Of a DNA stretch of 64,000 nt, positions 1-6,478 are shown one piece after another (position 1 is the stretch's first letter; each line of letters opens with the position of its first letter). Made by a program: the position numbers and the translations under genes. Source of the DNA: Pseudomonas antarctica. GTDB lineage: Bacteria > Pseudomonadota > Gammaproteobacteria > Pseudomonadales > Pseudomonadaceae. The stretch lies in assembly GCF_900624995.1 (NCBI RefSeq), contig NZ_UYXQ01000008.1, positions 1 through 64,000 on the forward strand. The letters run 5' to 3'. A model generated the notes under the pieces. It did not search any database. It was not told where the DNA came from and saw only the letters and a list, made by a program, of their open reading frames with translations.

Positions 1-74
1 TCTACTTGGTCGACAACCGACAATTTAAAAGTCAGCGTGTAATCGCGCTGACTACGTTTTGCGCCCGTATCCAT
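1..74 (-). mobile_element. IS3-family transposase OrfA, N-terminal part (runs off the window)
   Basis: Minus-strand reading from an ATG at 72-74 gives 24 codons beginning MDTGAKRSQRDYTLTFKLSV, the lysine/arginine-rich start of an IS3-family OrfA (a helix-turn-helix DNA-binding transposase subunit). An AGGAGGG ribosome site lies 6 bases upstream of the ATG. The reading continues past the left edge, so OrfB and the other end of the element are outside. On the minus strand the DNA from about position 130 begins TGTTGTCTCGTCCTGAATAA, which has the TG start expected of an IS3 terminal repeat; I infer the element ends near 130, only a few bases from the tRNA terminator. Family assignment rests on a short stretch and recognition of the motif. 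Confidence 0.7.
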
Positions 75-134
75 TGCACCCTCCTGATAAGAAGCCAGAA
101 GGTGTAAACCTTATTCAGGACGAGACAACACCCA

Positions 135-170
135 CAAAAAAGCCCCAGGCCTTTCGACCTGGGGCTTTTT
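135..170 (-). terminator. Rho-independent terminator of tRNA-Arg
   Basis: Perfect 9-bp stem AGCCCCAGG / CCTGGGGCT (141-149 with 158-166) around an 8-base loop. Both sides carry a homopolymer (A-run 136-141, T-run 166-170), so it can act in both directions. It lies 15 bases past the 3' end of the minus-strand tRNA. Confidence 0.85.
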
Positions 171-180
171 CATCTGTGTC

Positions 181-257
181 TGGTGCACCCGGCGGGATTC
201 GAACCCACGACCCCTGCCTTCGGAGGGCAGTACTCTATCCAGCTGAGCTACGGATGC
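181..257 (-). tRNA. tRNA-Arg (anticodon CCG)
   Basis: A 77-base cloverleaf on the minus strand, from GCATCCG at 257 to an encoded CCA at 183-181. The acceptor stem pairs GCATCCG with CGGGTGC (with G-U pairs), the D arm has AGCTCAGCTGGATAGAG, the anticodon stem CTGCC/GGCAG holds loop CTCCGAA (anticodon CCG, reading CGG), and the T arm has GGGTTCGAATCCC. The CCA end is genomically encoded. Its 3' end faces the IS3 fragment; tRNA 3' ends are common integration points, but no duplicated tRNA end is visible in this window. Confidence 0.96.
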
Positions 258-270
258 TTGTGCGGGCGAC

Positions 271-299
271 ATCATACCCATGTCGGCCAGGTGCGTCCA
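271..299 (-). promoter_or_regulatory. Sigma-70 promoter of tRNA-Arg
   Basis: On the minus strand: -35 TGGACG (299-294), a 17-base spacer and -10 TATGAT (276-271), with a GC-rich stretch GTCGCCCGC between -10 and the tRNA. A GC-rich discriminator is typical of stringently controlled stable-RNA promoters. Predicted by eye. Confidence 0.6.
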
Positions 300-463
300 T
301 TCTGGCGTTTTCGCTGACTATCGTAGGCTGTGTTACCAAAAAAGTGGCTATTTGCCAGGGCCTTTCACAACTCGCTGCACCGTACGTCCTTTTGTTTGCT
401 TTGCTCTTGTGGCTTTAGCACCGCTGTCACGCCGCAATTCTCCTCCCCTGGCCAGGTGAACGC

Positions 464-1180
464 ATGCATTCCAAAGGAACCGTGATGCTCGATCTCCCGC
501 TGAAACAAACCCTGCTTGCCCGCTCCGATCTGTTTCGAGGTATGCCGGAGCCCCTCTTGCGCTACGTCGCCACCCATATGGTGGAGCGCACGTTGGAGGA
601 TCGTGAACTGCTCTATTTCAAGGACGACACGCTCGAGTTTTTTGCCCTGGTGGTGGAGGGCGGGATTTATTCGGTGGTGCACGGGCCGGATGGCCGGGAG
701 CAGATCATCGGCTGTACGGGCGCCGGGCAGGTGGTGGGGGAGACAGCGTTGATCAAGGGCCATGGTCGCGAGTCTTCGACCTTCGCCAGCAGCCCGACTC
801 GCTTGCTGCAACTAGGACGCCGACATTTTGCACGGCTATTTGAGGAGCCGGTGTTTCTGCGGCGTTTGTTGATGCTGATGATGATGCGTTTGCTCCATGC
901 CATCGAGTTGCTGGAGTTGGTGTGCCTGCACCGGCTGGAGTCGCGGCTGGCGCGGTTCCTGTTGGCCAATGTGGGCGATATCGACCGGGCTCTTGCGATG
1001 CCCTGCGTGTCATTGCCCGGTAGTCAGGGGGTGTTGGCGTCTATGCTCAACACCAGTCGCCCTAAGCTCAATGTTCAACTGCAATTGTGGCGCCGCAGTG
1101 GCCTGATCAGCGGCAGTTTGGAACGGATGGTGATCAACGATCTCGAGCATTTGCGGCGCAAGGCATTTGCCTTGAATTAG
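464..1180 (+). CDS. Crp/Fnr-family transcriptional regulator of the R-body locus
   Basis: A 238-residue protein with an N-terminal cyclic-nucleotide-binding-like beta barrel (about residues 20-120, with LYFKDDTLEFFALVVEGGIY and the VVGETALI segment), a long dimerisation helix (about 130-165, rich in Leu/Met) and a C-terminal winged helix (about 180-235). The barrel lacks the cAMP-binding Arg/Ser signature of CRP, and there is no Fnr cysteine cluster, so the effector is unknown. ATG 485 (MLDLPL) is an alternative start with its own AAAGGA site 7 bases upstream; 464 has AGGTGA. It is the first gene of the R-body locus and is followed by a sigma factor, so I infer it controls R-body expression. 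Regulators of this kind beside reb genes are a recurrent arrangement in proteobacterial R-body loci. Confidence 0.8.
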   Translation: MHSKGTVMLDLPLKQTLLARSDLFRGMPEPLLRYVATHMVERTLEDRELLYFKDDTLEFFALVVEGGIYSVVHGPDGREQIIGCTGAGQVVGETALIKGHGRESSTFASSPTRLLQLGRRHFARLFEEPVFLRRLLMLMMMRLLHAIELLELVCLHRLESRLARFLLANVGDIDRALAMPCVSLPGSQGVLASMLNTSRPKLNVQLQLWRRSGLISGSLERMVINDLEHLRRKAFALN

Positions 1181-1267
1181 TCGTGCCAGTGTTCCCCAGG
1201 TAACAGCGCGACCCTGTCGAGTCCTCGCAGACTGGCCCTTCATTCAGGATGCACAGGAGTGCTTGCG

Positions 1268-1810
1268 ATGGGGGTGACTGTTCAGTTCAAGGATCAGTGG
1301 GGCGCGGATGACCGCTTGTTCGAAGCGAGTTGGCGTGCAGTCCAAGGCGAGCTTAAGCGCCGCGCCCTGCGGCGTGCCAAGGGCAATCAGGACCAAGGCC
1401 AGGAGTGGTTATCGGCTACGGCCATCAAAGCCCTGCTGTTTTTTCGGCGCTCGCCGGAACGCATTCGCGACCCTGAGGGGTTTCTGTTTCTGGTACTCGA
1501 CCATGTGTTTCTCGACAGCCTACGGCGCAGCAAGCGCGAGGGGCGGCTGTTCGATCATTCGATCGATCTTGAGCACGATCACCTTGCCGTACTCGCCGCC
1601 CCCTGCGCTTCGGTGCTGGAGCGGGTGGAGTGTTATGAGCGCCTGGAGCATATCGAGGCGCATGTGGCGCAGTTACCGATCTTGCAGCAGCGTTTGTTTG
1701 AGATGCGTTTTGTCGACGACCTGCCTTACCCGCAAATCGCCGCCGAACTGCAGGTCAAGCTGCCTCTGGTGCGCAAGCGTGTGCAACTGCTGCGCAGTGC
1801 CTTGCGCTGA
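1268..1810 (+). CDS. ECF-like RNA polymerase sigma factor
   Basis: A 180-residue protein. Residues about 10-90 resemble sigma region 2 (FLFLVLDHVFLDSLRRSKREG is the recognisable late region-2 stretch), and about 115-175 resemble region 4 (LPILQQRLFEMRFVDDLPYPQIAAELQV, a helix-turn-helix for -35 recognition). The ATG at 1268 is chosen because ACAGGAG ends 8 bases before it; a GTG at 1259 overlaps that site. No anti-sigma gene is adjacent. It sits between the Crp-like gene and the first rebB gene in the same orientation, so it probably directs transcription of the reb genes in response to a signal read by the Crp-like protein. That role is inferred from position. Confidence 0.75.
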   Translation: MGVTVQFKDQWGADDRLFEASWRAVQGELKRRALRRAKGNQDQGQEWLSATAIKALLFFRRSPERIRDPEGFLFLVLDHVFLDSLRRSKREGRLFDHSIDLEHDHLAVLAAPCASVLERVECYERLEHIEAHVAQLPILQQRLFEMRFVDDLPYPQIAAELQVKLPLVRKRVQLLRSALR

Positions 1811-1913
1811 GTTGGATTCACAGAGGCTGGCGTGGGGCGTTCTAGTTGTATGAGCGCGTCACGCCGCCGCCATCCCCGCCCATGCCTGGGTGAATGCCAT
1901 CAAGGAGAGATGT

Positions 1914-2141
1914 ATGACAGAGGTCAACAGCCAGATCACCGACGCGGTAACCCAAACCAACGTCAAGGTGGTGGCGGAGGCGCCGGCCCAGGCCATTGCG
2001 TCGCTGTATCAGGTGGCCAGTAGCGCGGCGGGCCTGTCGTTGCAGAACGCGGTCAACAGCCAACAGGCGATGAACCAGATTTCCAATGCCGTGATCTCCA
2101 AGGCCGTGGCGCTGATCATGCAGATTGGCGAGAAGGGCTGA
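1914..2141 (+). CDS. RebB-family R-body structural protein (75 aa)
   Basis: The protein carries the RebB signature QITDAVTQTNVKVVAEAPA near its start, followed by an Ala/Gln-rich amphipathic helical segment. RebB-family proteins polymerise into R bodies: tightly rolled protein ribbons that unroll into long hollow tubes and were first known from Caedibacter killer symbionts of Paramecium. ATG 1914 follows AAGGAGAG with 5-6 bases of spacing. This copy is the shortest of the family here (75 residues against 104 for the tandem pair) and ends soon after the helical part, lacking the YSVDTTAGAAATEKVAQGG tail. It starts 103 bases after the sigma gene and probably heads the structural operon. Confidence 0.88.
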   Translation: MTEVNSQITDAVTQTNVKVVAEAPAQAIASLYQVASSAAGLSLQNAVNSQQAMNQISNAVISKAVALIMQIGEKG

Positions 2142-2159
2142 GGCCTGGGGAGATCCATT

Positions 2160-2726
2160 ATGTCGTGGTTCAGCAGAAAGAAACCTGCCTCAGCACAAGC
2201 CGCCCCGGCCGCCGACCCTCCCGCACCTGCGGGCCCGGCACCGCGCTCCGTCATGGCGCGCATGAACGAGCATCTGCTCAACCAGGTGAGTACGCCGTCG
2301 GCCGACAGCACAGCGGCCCTCAACAGTCAGATTGTCCAGGCGGTGCAGTTCACCAATGCACAGAACTTCGCCTATGCACCGGCGCAGATTGCGGTGCCGG
2401 CCGACATGATGATCAGCCAGGCGGCGGGGCTGGTGGCTCAGGCGGCGGCGGGGTATTTCGACGGCGTCAGCAAGATCGCGCTGGCGGCCCAGGCCGTGCT
2501 GCTCCAGCAAATGACCGAGAACATCGTCAACAACAAATTGCCTGCCGCCGCCGAGGACGCACTGGGCGCGTTGGCCACCGACCTGCTGGTGGGCGCCGCT
2601 GCCGCTGTGGCCGCCGCCGCCGGTGCAATGGAAGCCGAAGCGGCCAGCGTGGCGATCGACAAGATTGACCAGAGCATCGCCAAGTACGCCGACACCTTGG
2701 CCAACCGGGCTGCGCCAGCGGCCTGA
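2160..2726 (+). CDS. RebB-like protein with extended N and C termini (188 aa)
   Basis: Residues about 45-115 follow the RebB pattern (LNSQIVQAVQFTNAQNF, then an Ala/Gln-rich helix that aligns with the QITDAVTQTNVK region of the neighbours). They are preceded by a Lys/Pro/Ala-rich leader (MSWFSRKKPASAQAAPAADP) and followed by a very Ala-rich helical tail. No signal peptide is seen. The gene starts 18 bases after the first rebB gene with GGGGAG upstream, so it is cotranscribed. R-body loci often contain several RebB homologues of different length with distinct assembly roles; this one may be a minor or capping subunit, which is inference. Confidence 0.7.
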   Translation: MSWFSRKKPASAQAAPAADPPAPAGPAPRSVMARMNEHLLNQVSTPSADSTAALNSQIVQAVQFTNAQNFAYAPAQIAVPADMMISQAAGLVAQAAAGYFDGVSKIALAAQAVLLQQMTENIVNNKLPAAAEDALGALATDLLVGAAAAVAAAAGAMEAEAASVAIDKIDQSIAKYADTLANRAAPAA

Positions 2727-2731
2727 ACCGA

Positions 2732-2764
2732 GCATAGCGCTCCAGCGTTCTTCTGGAGCGATGC
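2732..2764 (+). terminator. Intra-operon hairpin
   Basis: CGCTCCAG / CTGGAGCG (2738-2745 with 2753-2760), extended by GCAT/ATGC outside and with a 7-base loop. It has no clean T-tract, so it is more likely an attenuator or mRNA-stability hairpin that lowers expression of the downstream enzyme relative to the structural genes. Confidence 0.5.
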
Positions 2765-2808
2765 AACAGCAACTTGAAAGCAACTTTTCTTAAGTGAGGA
2801 GCGACATC

Positions 2809-3435
2809 ATGCAGCCTGGAGATATTATTTTTTCGGTGAAGCAAGAGGACGATAGCGCGACACGGGCGTTTATTCGCGCGGGCCAGTTGGTCAAGGCCAA
2901 GGTGTTTTCCCAGGACACGACGTACTTGAATGTGGTGCATCCGGCGATTGCGGTGAGCGACACCCTGGTGATTGAAAGCGTGGGTGAGGGGCTGTCGCTG
3001 ACCGACCTCAGCATCGAAAAGCCGCCGCGCTCGGCAATGGTCTTTTCTTGCGTGAGCCGTGATATGGGCGAAGCGGCAGCCCTGGCGGCCAAGCAGTTCT
3101 ATTTCGACAAGATCAGCGGCGATATCCGTGGCCGTTACAGCGTGTGGAACGCGATGATTTCTGCGTTCCGGCGTTGGACCTCCAACACCAGCCTCGTCGA
3201 ACGCATCAACGAGTCGGTGGCGATTGGCAGCAGCTCGTTCTGTTCGCAGTTCGCGGCCAACTGCTATGAAGTGGGCAACCTCTATAACTCGGCCAACCTG
3301 TTGCCGCCACCGCCGGCTATTTTCGGCAACCAACCCAGCGCGATTACGCCTGCGGAGTTGGCGACGTTCTGTGATGCCTCGGCGTATTTCTACTTCGCGG
3401 GCTTCTGGCAGGACAACGTCGAGGTGCGGCTTTAG
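2809..3435 (+). CDS. Permuted papain-fold (YiiX/NlpC-P60-like) enzyme in the R-body operon
   Basis: A 208-residue cytosolic-looking protein that opens MQPGDIIFSVKQEDDSATRA, the GDIIF start of the YiiX / poxvirus G6R-like permuted NlpC/P60 group. In that group the catalytic His precedes the Cys. Here VVHPAIAVSD puts a His at 44, VIES a Glu at 56, and SSSFCSQFAANCYE a Cys at 145 in the expected nucleophile context. Family members hydrolyse peptide or acyl bonds; the substrate here is unknown. Start ATG 2809 has GTGAGGAG 7 bases upstream. It lies between rebB-like genes on the same strand, so it may process R-body subunits, cell wall or lipid during release; that is inference. Confidence 0.68.
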   Translation: MQPGDIIFSVKQEDDSATRAFIRAGQLVKAKVFSQDTTYLNVVHPAIAVSDTLVIESVGEGLSLTDLSIEKPPRSAMVFSCVSRDMGEAAALAAKQFYFDKISGDIRGRYSVWNAMISAFRRWTSNTSLVERINESVAIGSSSFCSQFAANCYEVGNLYNSANLLPPPPAIFGNQPSAITPAELATFCDASAYFYFAGFWQDNVEVRL

Positions 3436-3475
3436 CGGCCCTTTCGCCGGCAACGTACTGCCCGAGGAGGTTGAA

Positions 3476-3799
3476 ATGACGGCCCCAGCCAAACCGTCGG
3501 TGTTGTCCACCGCTGATCGCCAACGGCTCGAAGCGATGCTGCGCAACCCGCAGATCTTCGCCGGAACGCCACAAGCCATCGTCGATGAAACCCTCAAGCG
3601 CGCCACCCAAGTGCTTGAGCAGTCGAAGGCCAATGAGCAAGCGTTCAAAGCCGCCGCCGATCAGCGTGAGGCGGCGCTACGCCAAGTGTTGGACGGCGCG
3701 GCCCCGGACAAGGACGCGCAACGCAAGCAAGTGCAGGCACTGATCCAAGGCTTGATCACGCAGATTGAAGCGGCGTTGGGCCCTGCTGCGAAACCTTGA
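3476..3799 (+). CDS. Small helical protein of the R-body operon (107 aa), function unknown
   Basis: ATG 3476 follows GAGGAGG at a good distance and opens a 107-residue protein. It is almost wholly helical by eye, with Gln/Glu/Ala/Lys-rich stretches (ETLKRATQVLEQSKANEQAF, ALRQVLDGAAPDKDAQRKQV) suggesting a coiled coil, and it has no signal peptide or cysteines. It sits 40 bases after the papain-like gene and before the two tandem rebB genes. I do not recognise a family. A scaffold or chaperone role for R-body assembly is possible from context only. Confidence 0.7.
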   Translation: MTAPAKPSVLSTADRQRLEAMLRNPQIFAGTPQAIVDETLKRATQVLEQSKANEQAFKAAADQREAALRQVLDGAAPDKDAQRKQVQALIQGLITQIEAALGPAAKP

Positions 3800-3881
3800 A
3801 CCCGCATGTTTCACAGCGCTTGTTTGGCAACGTTCATTCATGAACACGGAATGCACCGTGTACTAAATAAGGAAATTGATC

Positions 3882-4196
3882 ATGGCATTTGTTAACGAGC
3901 AAATCACCGACGCGGTCACCCAGACCAACGTCAAAGTGGTGGCCGAGTCGCCAGCGATGGCGATGAGCACCATTTACCAATCAATGGCGCAGGCCACGGC
4001 GATTCTGTTCCAGAACGCTGTGTCGGCCCAGCAGCAGCAAAACACCCTGGCCCAGGCGGCCACCAATCAGGGCGTGATGCAGATTTACAGTGTCGATACC
4101 ACGGCCGGTGCCGCGGCTACCGAAAAAGTCGCCCAAGGCGGCGTGTCGGATAACCTCACCAGCCTGTTGACCGTGCTCAAGTCTTTTCAGGCTTAA
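3882..4196 (+). CDS. RebB-family R-body structural protein, tandem copy 1 (104 aa)
   Basis: Contains the RebB core QITDAVTQTNVKVVAESPA, a Gln-rich helix (SAQQQQNTLAQAATNQGVMQ) and a C-terminal TTAGAAATEKVAQGG segment. It is identical to the next gene at 95 of 104 positions by my count. ATG 3882 is chosen over an upstream TTG because AAGGAA lies 6-7 bases before it. Probably one of the two main structural subunits of the R-body ribbon. Confidence 0.9.
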   Translation: MAFVNEQITDAVTQTNVKVVAESPAMAMSTIYQSMAQATAILFQNAVSAQQQQNTLAQAATNQGVMQIYSVDTTAGAAATEKVAQGGVSDNLTSLLTVLKSFQA

Positions 4197-4246
4197 GCAC
4201 TGAGCGATAACGGATGTTGTTCTTTCTCAACCCAGGAGTTCCAACC

Positions 4247-4561
4247 ATGAGCACAGTCAGCCCGCAAATCACCGATGCCGTCACCCAAACCAACGTCAAG
4301 GTCGTGGCCGAGTCGCCTGCGATGGCGATGAGCACCATTTACCAATCCATGGGTCAGGCCACGGCGATCCTGTTCCAGAACTCGGTCTCGGCCCAGCAGC
4401 AGCAAAACACCCTGGCGCAGGCCGCTACCAACCAGGGCGTGATGCAGATCTACAGCGTCGACACCACCGCTGGCGCCGCCGCCACCGAAAAAGTCGCCCA
4501 GGGCGGCGTGGCCGACAACCTGACCAGTCTGTTGACGATCCTCAAATCGTTCCAATCTTAA
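4247..4561 (+). CDS. RebB-family R-body structural protein, tandem copy 2 (104 aa)
   Basis: Near-identical paralogue of the preceding gene. The nine differences are clustered at residues 2-6 plus single conservative changes (A36G, A46S, S89A, V98I, A104S by approximate position). ATG 4247 has CCAGGAG 9 bases upstream. It is the last gene of the locus and is followed at once by a strong terminator. Known R-body ribbons are built from RebA/RebB pairs, so two close paralogues could be the two alternating subunits or a dosage duplication. Confidence 0.9.
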   Translation: MSTVSPQITDAVTQTNVKVVAESPAMAMSTIYQSMGQATAILFQNSVSAQQQQNTLAQAATNQGVMQIYSVDTTAGAAATEKVAQGGVADNLTSLLTILKSFQS

Positions 4562-4579
4562 GTCGCGACCGCAGCCCTC

Positions 4580-4620
4580 AACACCCCCGTCGCCCGCAAG
4601 GCGAAGGGGGTGTTGTCGTT
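4580..4620 (+). terminator. Terminator of the R-body operon
   Basis: Perfect arms AACACCCCC (4580-4588) and GGGGGTGTT (4606-4614), with a second inner stem TCGCC/GGCGA. A short T-rich tail (GTCGTTT) follows. It lies 18 bases after the last rebB stop. The rest of the gap up to gabD (4621-4853) contains a T-rich stretch near 4655 but no promoter that I can assign firmly. Confidence 0.8.
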
Positions 4621-4853
4621 TGATCTGAAAGATGGGTCAAATGCGCCGTTTTCGTTCTTTTTTTCGAACAGACTATTGCCCTGTACCCCCATTGATCCTA
4701 GGATTCGTTTGAGATTTCAAACGCTCTGTCTCCCGTGCGCTCTTTCACTTTCTCCGCGCGCTGGGGCTGATTTCCCTGACGGCAGCCCACAAGGCGCCTT
4801 TCAACAACTCTAATTCGCTCCGCGTGCGCGCGGTGCTGTTAAGGAAAGCCGAC

Positions 4854-6296
4854 ATGCAGCTCAAAGATACCCAGTTGTTCCGCCAGCAAGCCTTTATCGA
4901 TGGCGCTTGGGTGGATGCGGACAACGGTCAAACCATCAAGGTTAACAACCCCGCCACGGGCGAAATTCTCGGTACCGTGCCGAAGATGGGCGCGGCTGAA
5001 ACCCGCCGCGCCATCGAAGCCGCCGACAAGGCCCTGCCGGCCTGGCGTGCACTCACCGCCAAGGACCGCGCCAACAAGCTGCGCCGCTGGTTCGAGCTGA
5101 TCATCGAGAACCAGGACGACCTGGCTCGCCTGATGACCTTGGAACAAGGCAAGCCGCTGGCCGAAGCCAAAGGCGAAATCGTTTACGCCGCCTCGTTTAT
5201 CGAGTGGTTCGCCGAAGAAGCCAAGCGCGTCTACGGTGATGTGATTCCCGGCCACCAGCCGGACAAGCGTCTGATCGTGATCAAGCAGCCAATCGGCGTT
5301 ACCGCCGCCATCACGCCGTGGAACTTCCCGGCCGCCATGATCACCCGCAAAGCCGGCCCGGCCCTGGCCGCCGGTTGCACCATGGTGCTCAAGCCAGCGT
5401 CGCAAACCCCGTTCTCGGCGTTCGCCCTGGCTGAACTGGCGCAGCGTGCCGGCATCCCTAAAGGCGTGTTCAGCGTGGTCTCCGGCAGCGCTGGCGATAT
5501 CGGCAGCGAGCTGACCAGCAACCCGATCGTGCGTAAATTGTCCTTCACCGGCTCCACCGAAATCGGTCGCCAGTTGATGGCCGAATGCGCCAAGGACATC
5601 AAGAAAGTCTCCCTGGAGCTGGGCGGCAACGCGCCGTTTATCGTGTTCGACGATGCGGACCTGGATAAGGCCGTCGAAGGCGCGATCATTTCCAAATACC
5701 GTAACAACGGCCAGACCTGCGTCTGCGCCAACCGTCTGTACATCCAGGATTCGGTGTACGACGCCTTCGCCGAGAAACTCAAAGTGGCCGTGGCCAAACT
5801 CAAGATCGGCAACGGTCTGGAAGAAGGCACCACCACCGGCCCGCTGATCGACGAAAAAGCTGTGGCCAAGGTTCAGGAGCACATCGCTGATGCCCTGAGC
5901 AAAGGCGCCAAGCTGTTGGCCGGTGGCAAGGTCATGGAAGGTAACTTCTTTGAGCCGACCATCCTGGTCAACGTGCCGAAAGACGCTGCGGTGGCCAAGG
6001 AAGAAACCTTCGGCCCACTGGCGCCGCTGTTCCGCTTCAAAGACGAAGCCGAAGTGATCGCCATGTCCAACGACACCGAGTTCGGCCTGGCTTCCTACTT
6101 TTACGCCCGCGACCTGGGCCGTGTGTTCCGTGTGGCTGAAGCCCTGGAATACGGCATGGTTGGCGTCAACACCGGGTTGATCTCCAATGAAGTGGCGCCG
6201 TTCGGCGGCATCAAGGCCTCGGGCCTGGGCCGTGAGGGCTCCAAGTACGGGATCGAGGATTACCTGGAAATCAAATACCTCTGCCTGGGCATCTAA
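4854..6296 (+). CDS. gabD: Succinate-semialdehyde dehydrogenase (NADP+)
   Basis: Oxidises succinate semialdehyde to succinate, the last step of 4-aminobutyrate (GABA) catabolism. The 480-residue length is the normal GabD length. Visible motifs are the aldehyde dehydrogenase glutamate motif LELGGNAPFIVF, the catalytic cysteine segment NNGQTCVCANR (the first Cys is the nucleophile), the cofactor-binding FTGSTEIGRQL and the C-terminal PFGGIKASGLGREG. The ATG at 4854 follows AAGGAAAG; an in-frame start at 4824 lacks this. gabT follows 182 bases later on the same strand, so the pair makes the GABA shunt. Confidence 0.96.
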   Translation: MQLKDTQLFRQQAFIDGAWVDADNGQTIKVNNPATGEILGTVPKMGAAETRRAIEAADKALPAWRALTAKDRANKLRRWFELIIENQDDLARLMTLEQGKPLAEAKGEIVYAASFIEWFAEEAKRVYGDVIPGHQPDKRLIVIKQPIGVTAAITPWNFPAAMITRKAGPALAAGCTMVLKPASQTPFSAFALAELAQRAGIPKGVFSVVSGSAGDIGSELTSNPIVRKLSFTGSTEIGRQLMAECAKDIKKVSLELGGNAPFIVFDDADLDKAVEGAIISKYRNNGQTCVCANRLYIQDSVYDAFAEKLKVAVAKLKIGNGLEEGTTTGPLIDEKAVAKVQEHIADALSKGAKLLAGGKVMEGNFFEPTILVNVPKDAAVAKEETFGPLAPLFRFKDEAEVIAMSNDTEFGLASYFYARDLGRVFRVAEALEYGMVGVNTGLISNEVAPFGGIKASGLGREGSKYGIEDYLEIKYLCLGI

Positions 6297-6316
6297 GCCA
6301 GGCGTGAGAATGCACT

Positions 6317-6358
6317 AAACGCAGAGGGCACGAGAGCGCTGTCCCTTTGCGTGTTTCA
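6317..6358 (+). other. Imperfect hairpin between gabD and gabT
   Basis: AAACGCAGAGGG pairs imperfectly with CCCTTTGCGTGTTT across a GC-rich loop. It may be a partial terminator or a processing site that sets the gabD:gabT ratio. There is no clear separate promoter in the remaining 120 bases. Confidence 0.4.
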
Positions 6359-6478
6359 AACCGTTATTCGTAGTGGCCGGGAAAGCTGTGGCAGTCGATC
6401 ATCGCATGCTGCCGTAGTTGCCTCCCCGCCACGTATTCCTTGGACCACGCCACCCGATGAGTGGCGAATGAGGACTTT

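Noticed and set aside
59..418. Plus-strand open frame of 119 codons over the tRNA-Arg region
   Set aside because: It runs across the terminator and the tRNA gene, and the product ([20 protein letters not shown]) is the familiar translation of a tRNA antisense.
2527..3648. Open frame of 373 codons on the minus strand across the R-body locus
   Set aside because: It crosses three plus-strand genes with good ribosome sites, and its product is Arg-rich without recognisable domains.
1914..4561. Small Ala/Gln-rich proteins read as phasins, pilins or gas-vesicle proteins
   Set aside because: The shared QITDAVTQTNVKVVAE motif is that of RebB; there is no pilin leader peptide, phasin motif or GvpA pattern.
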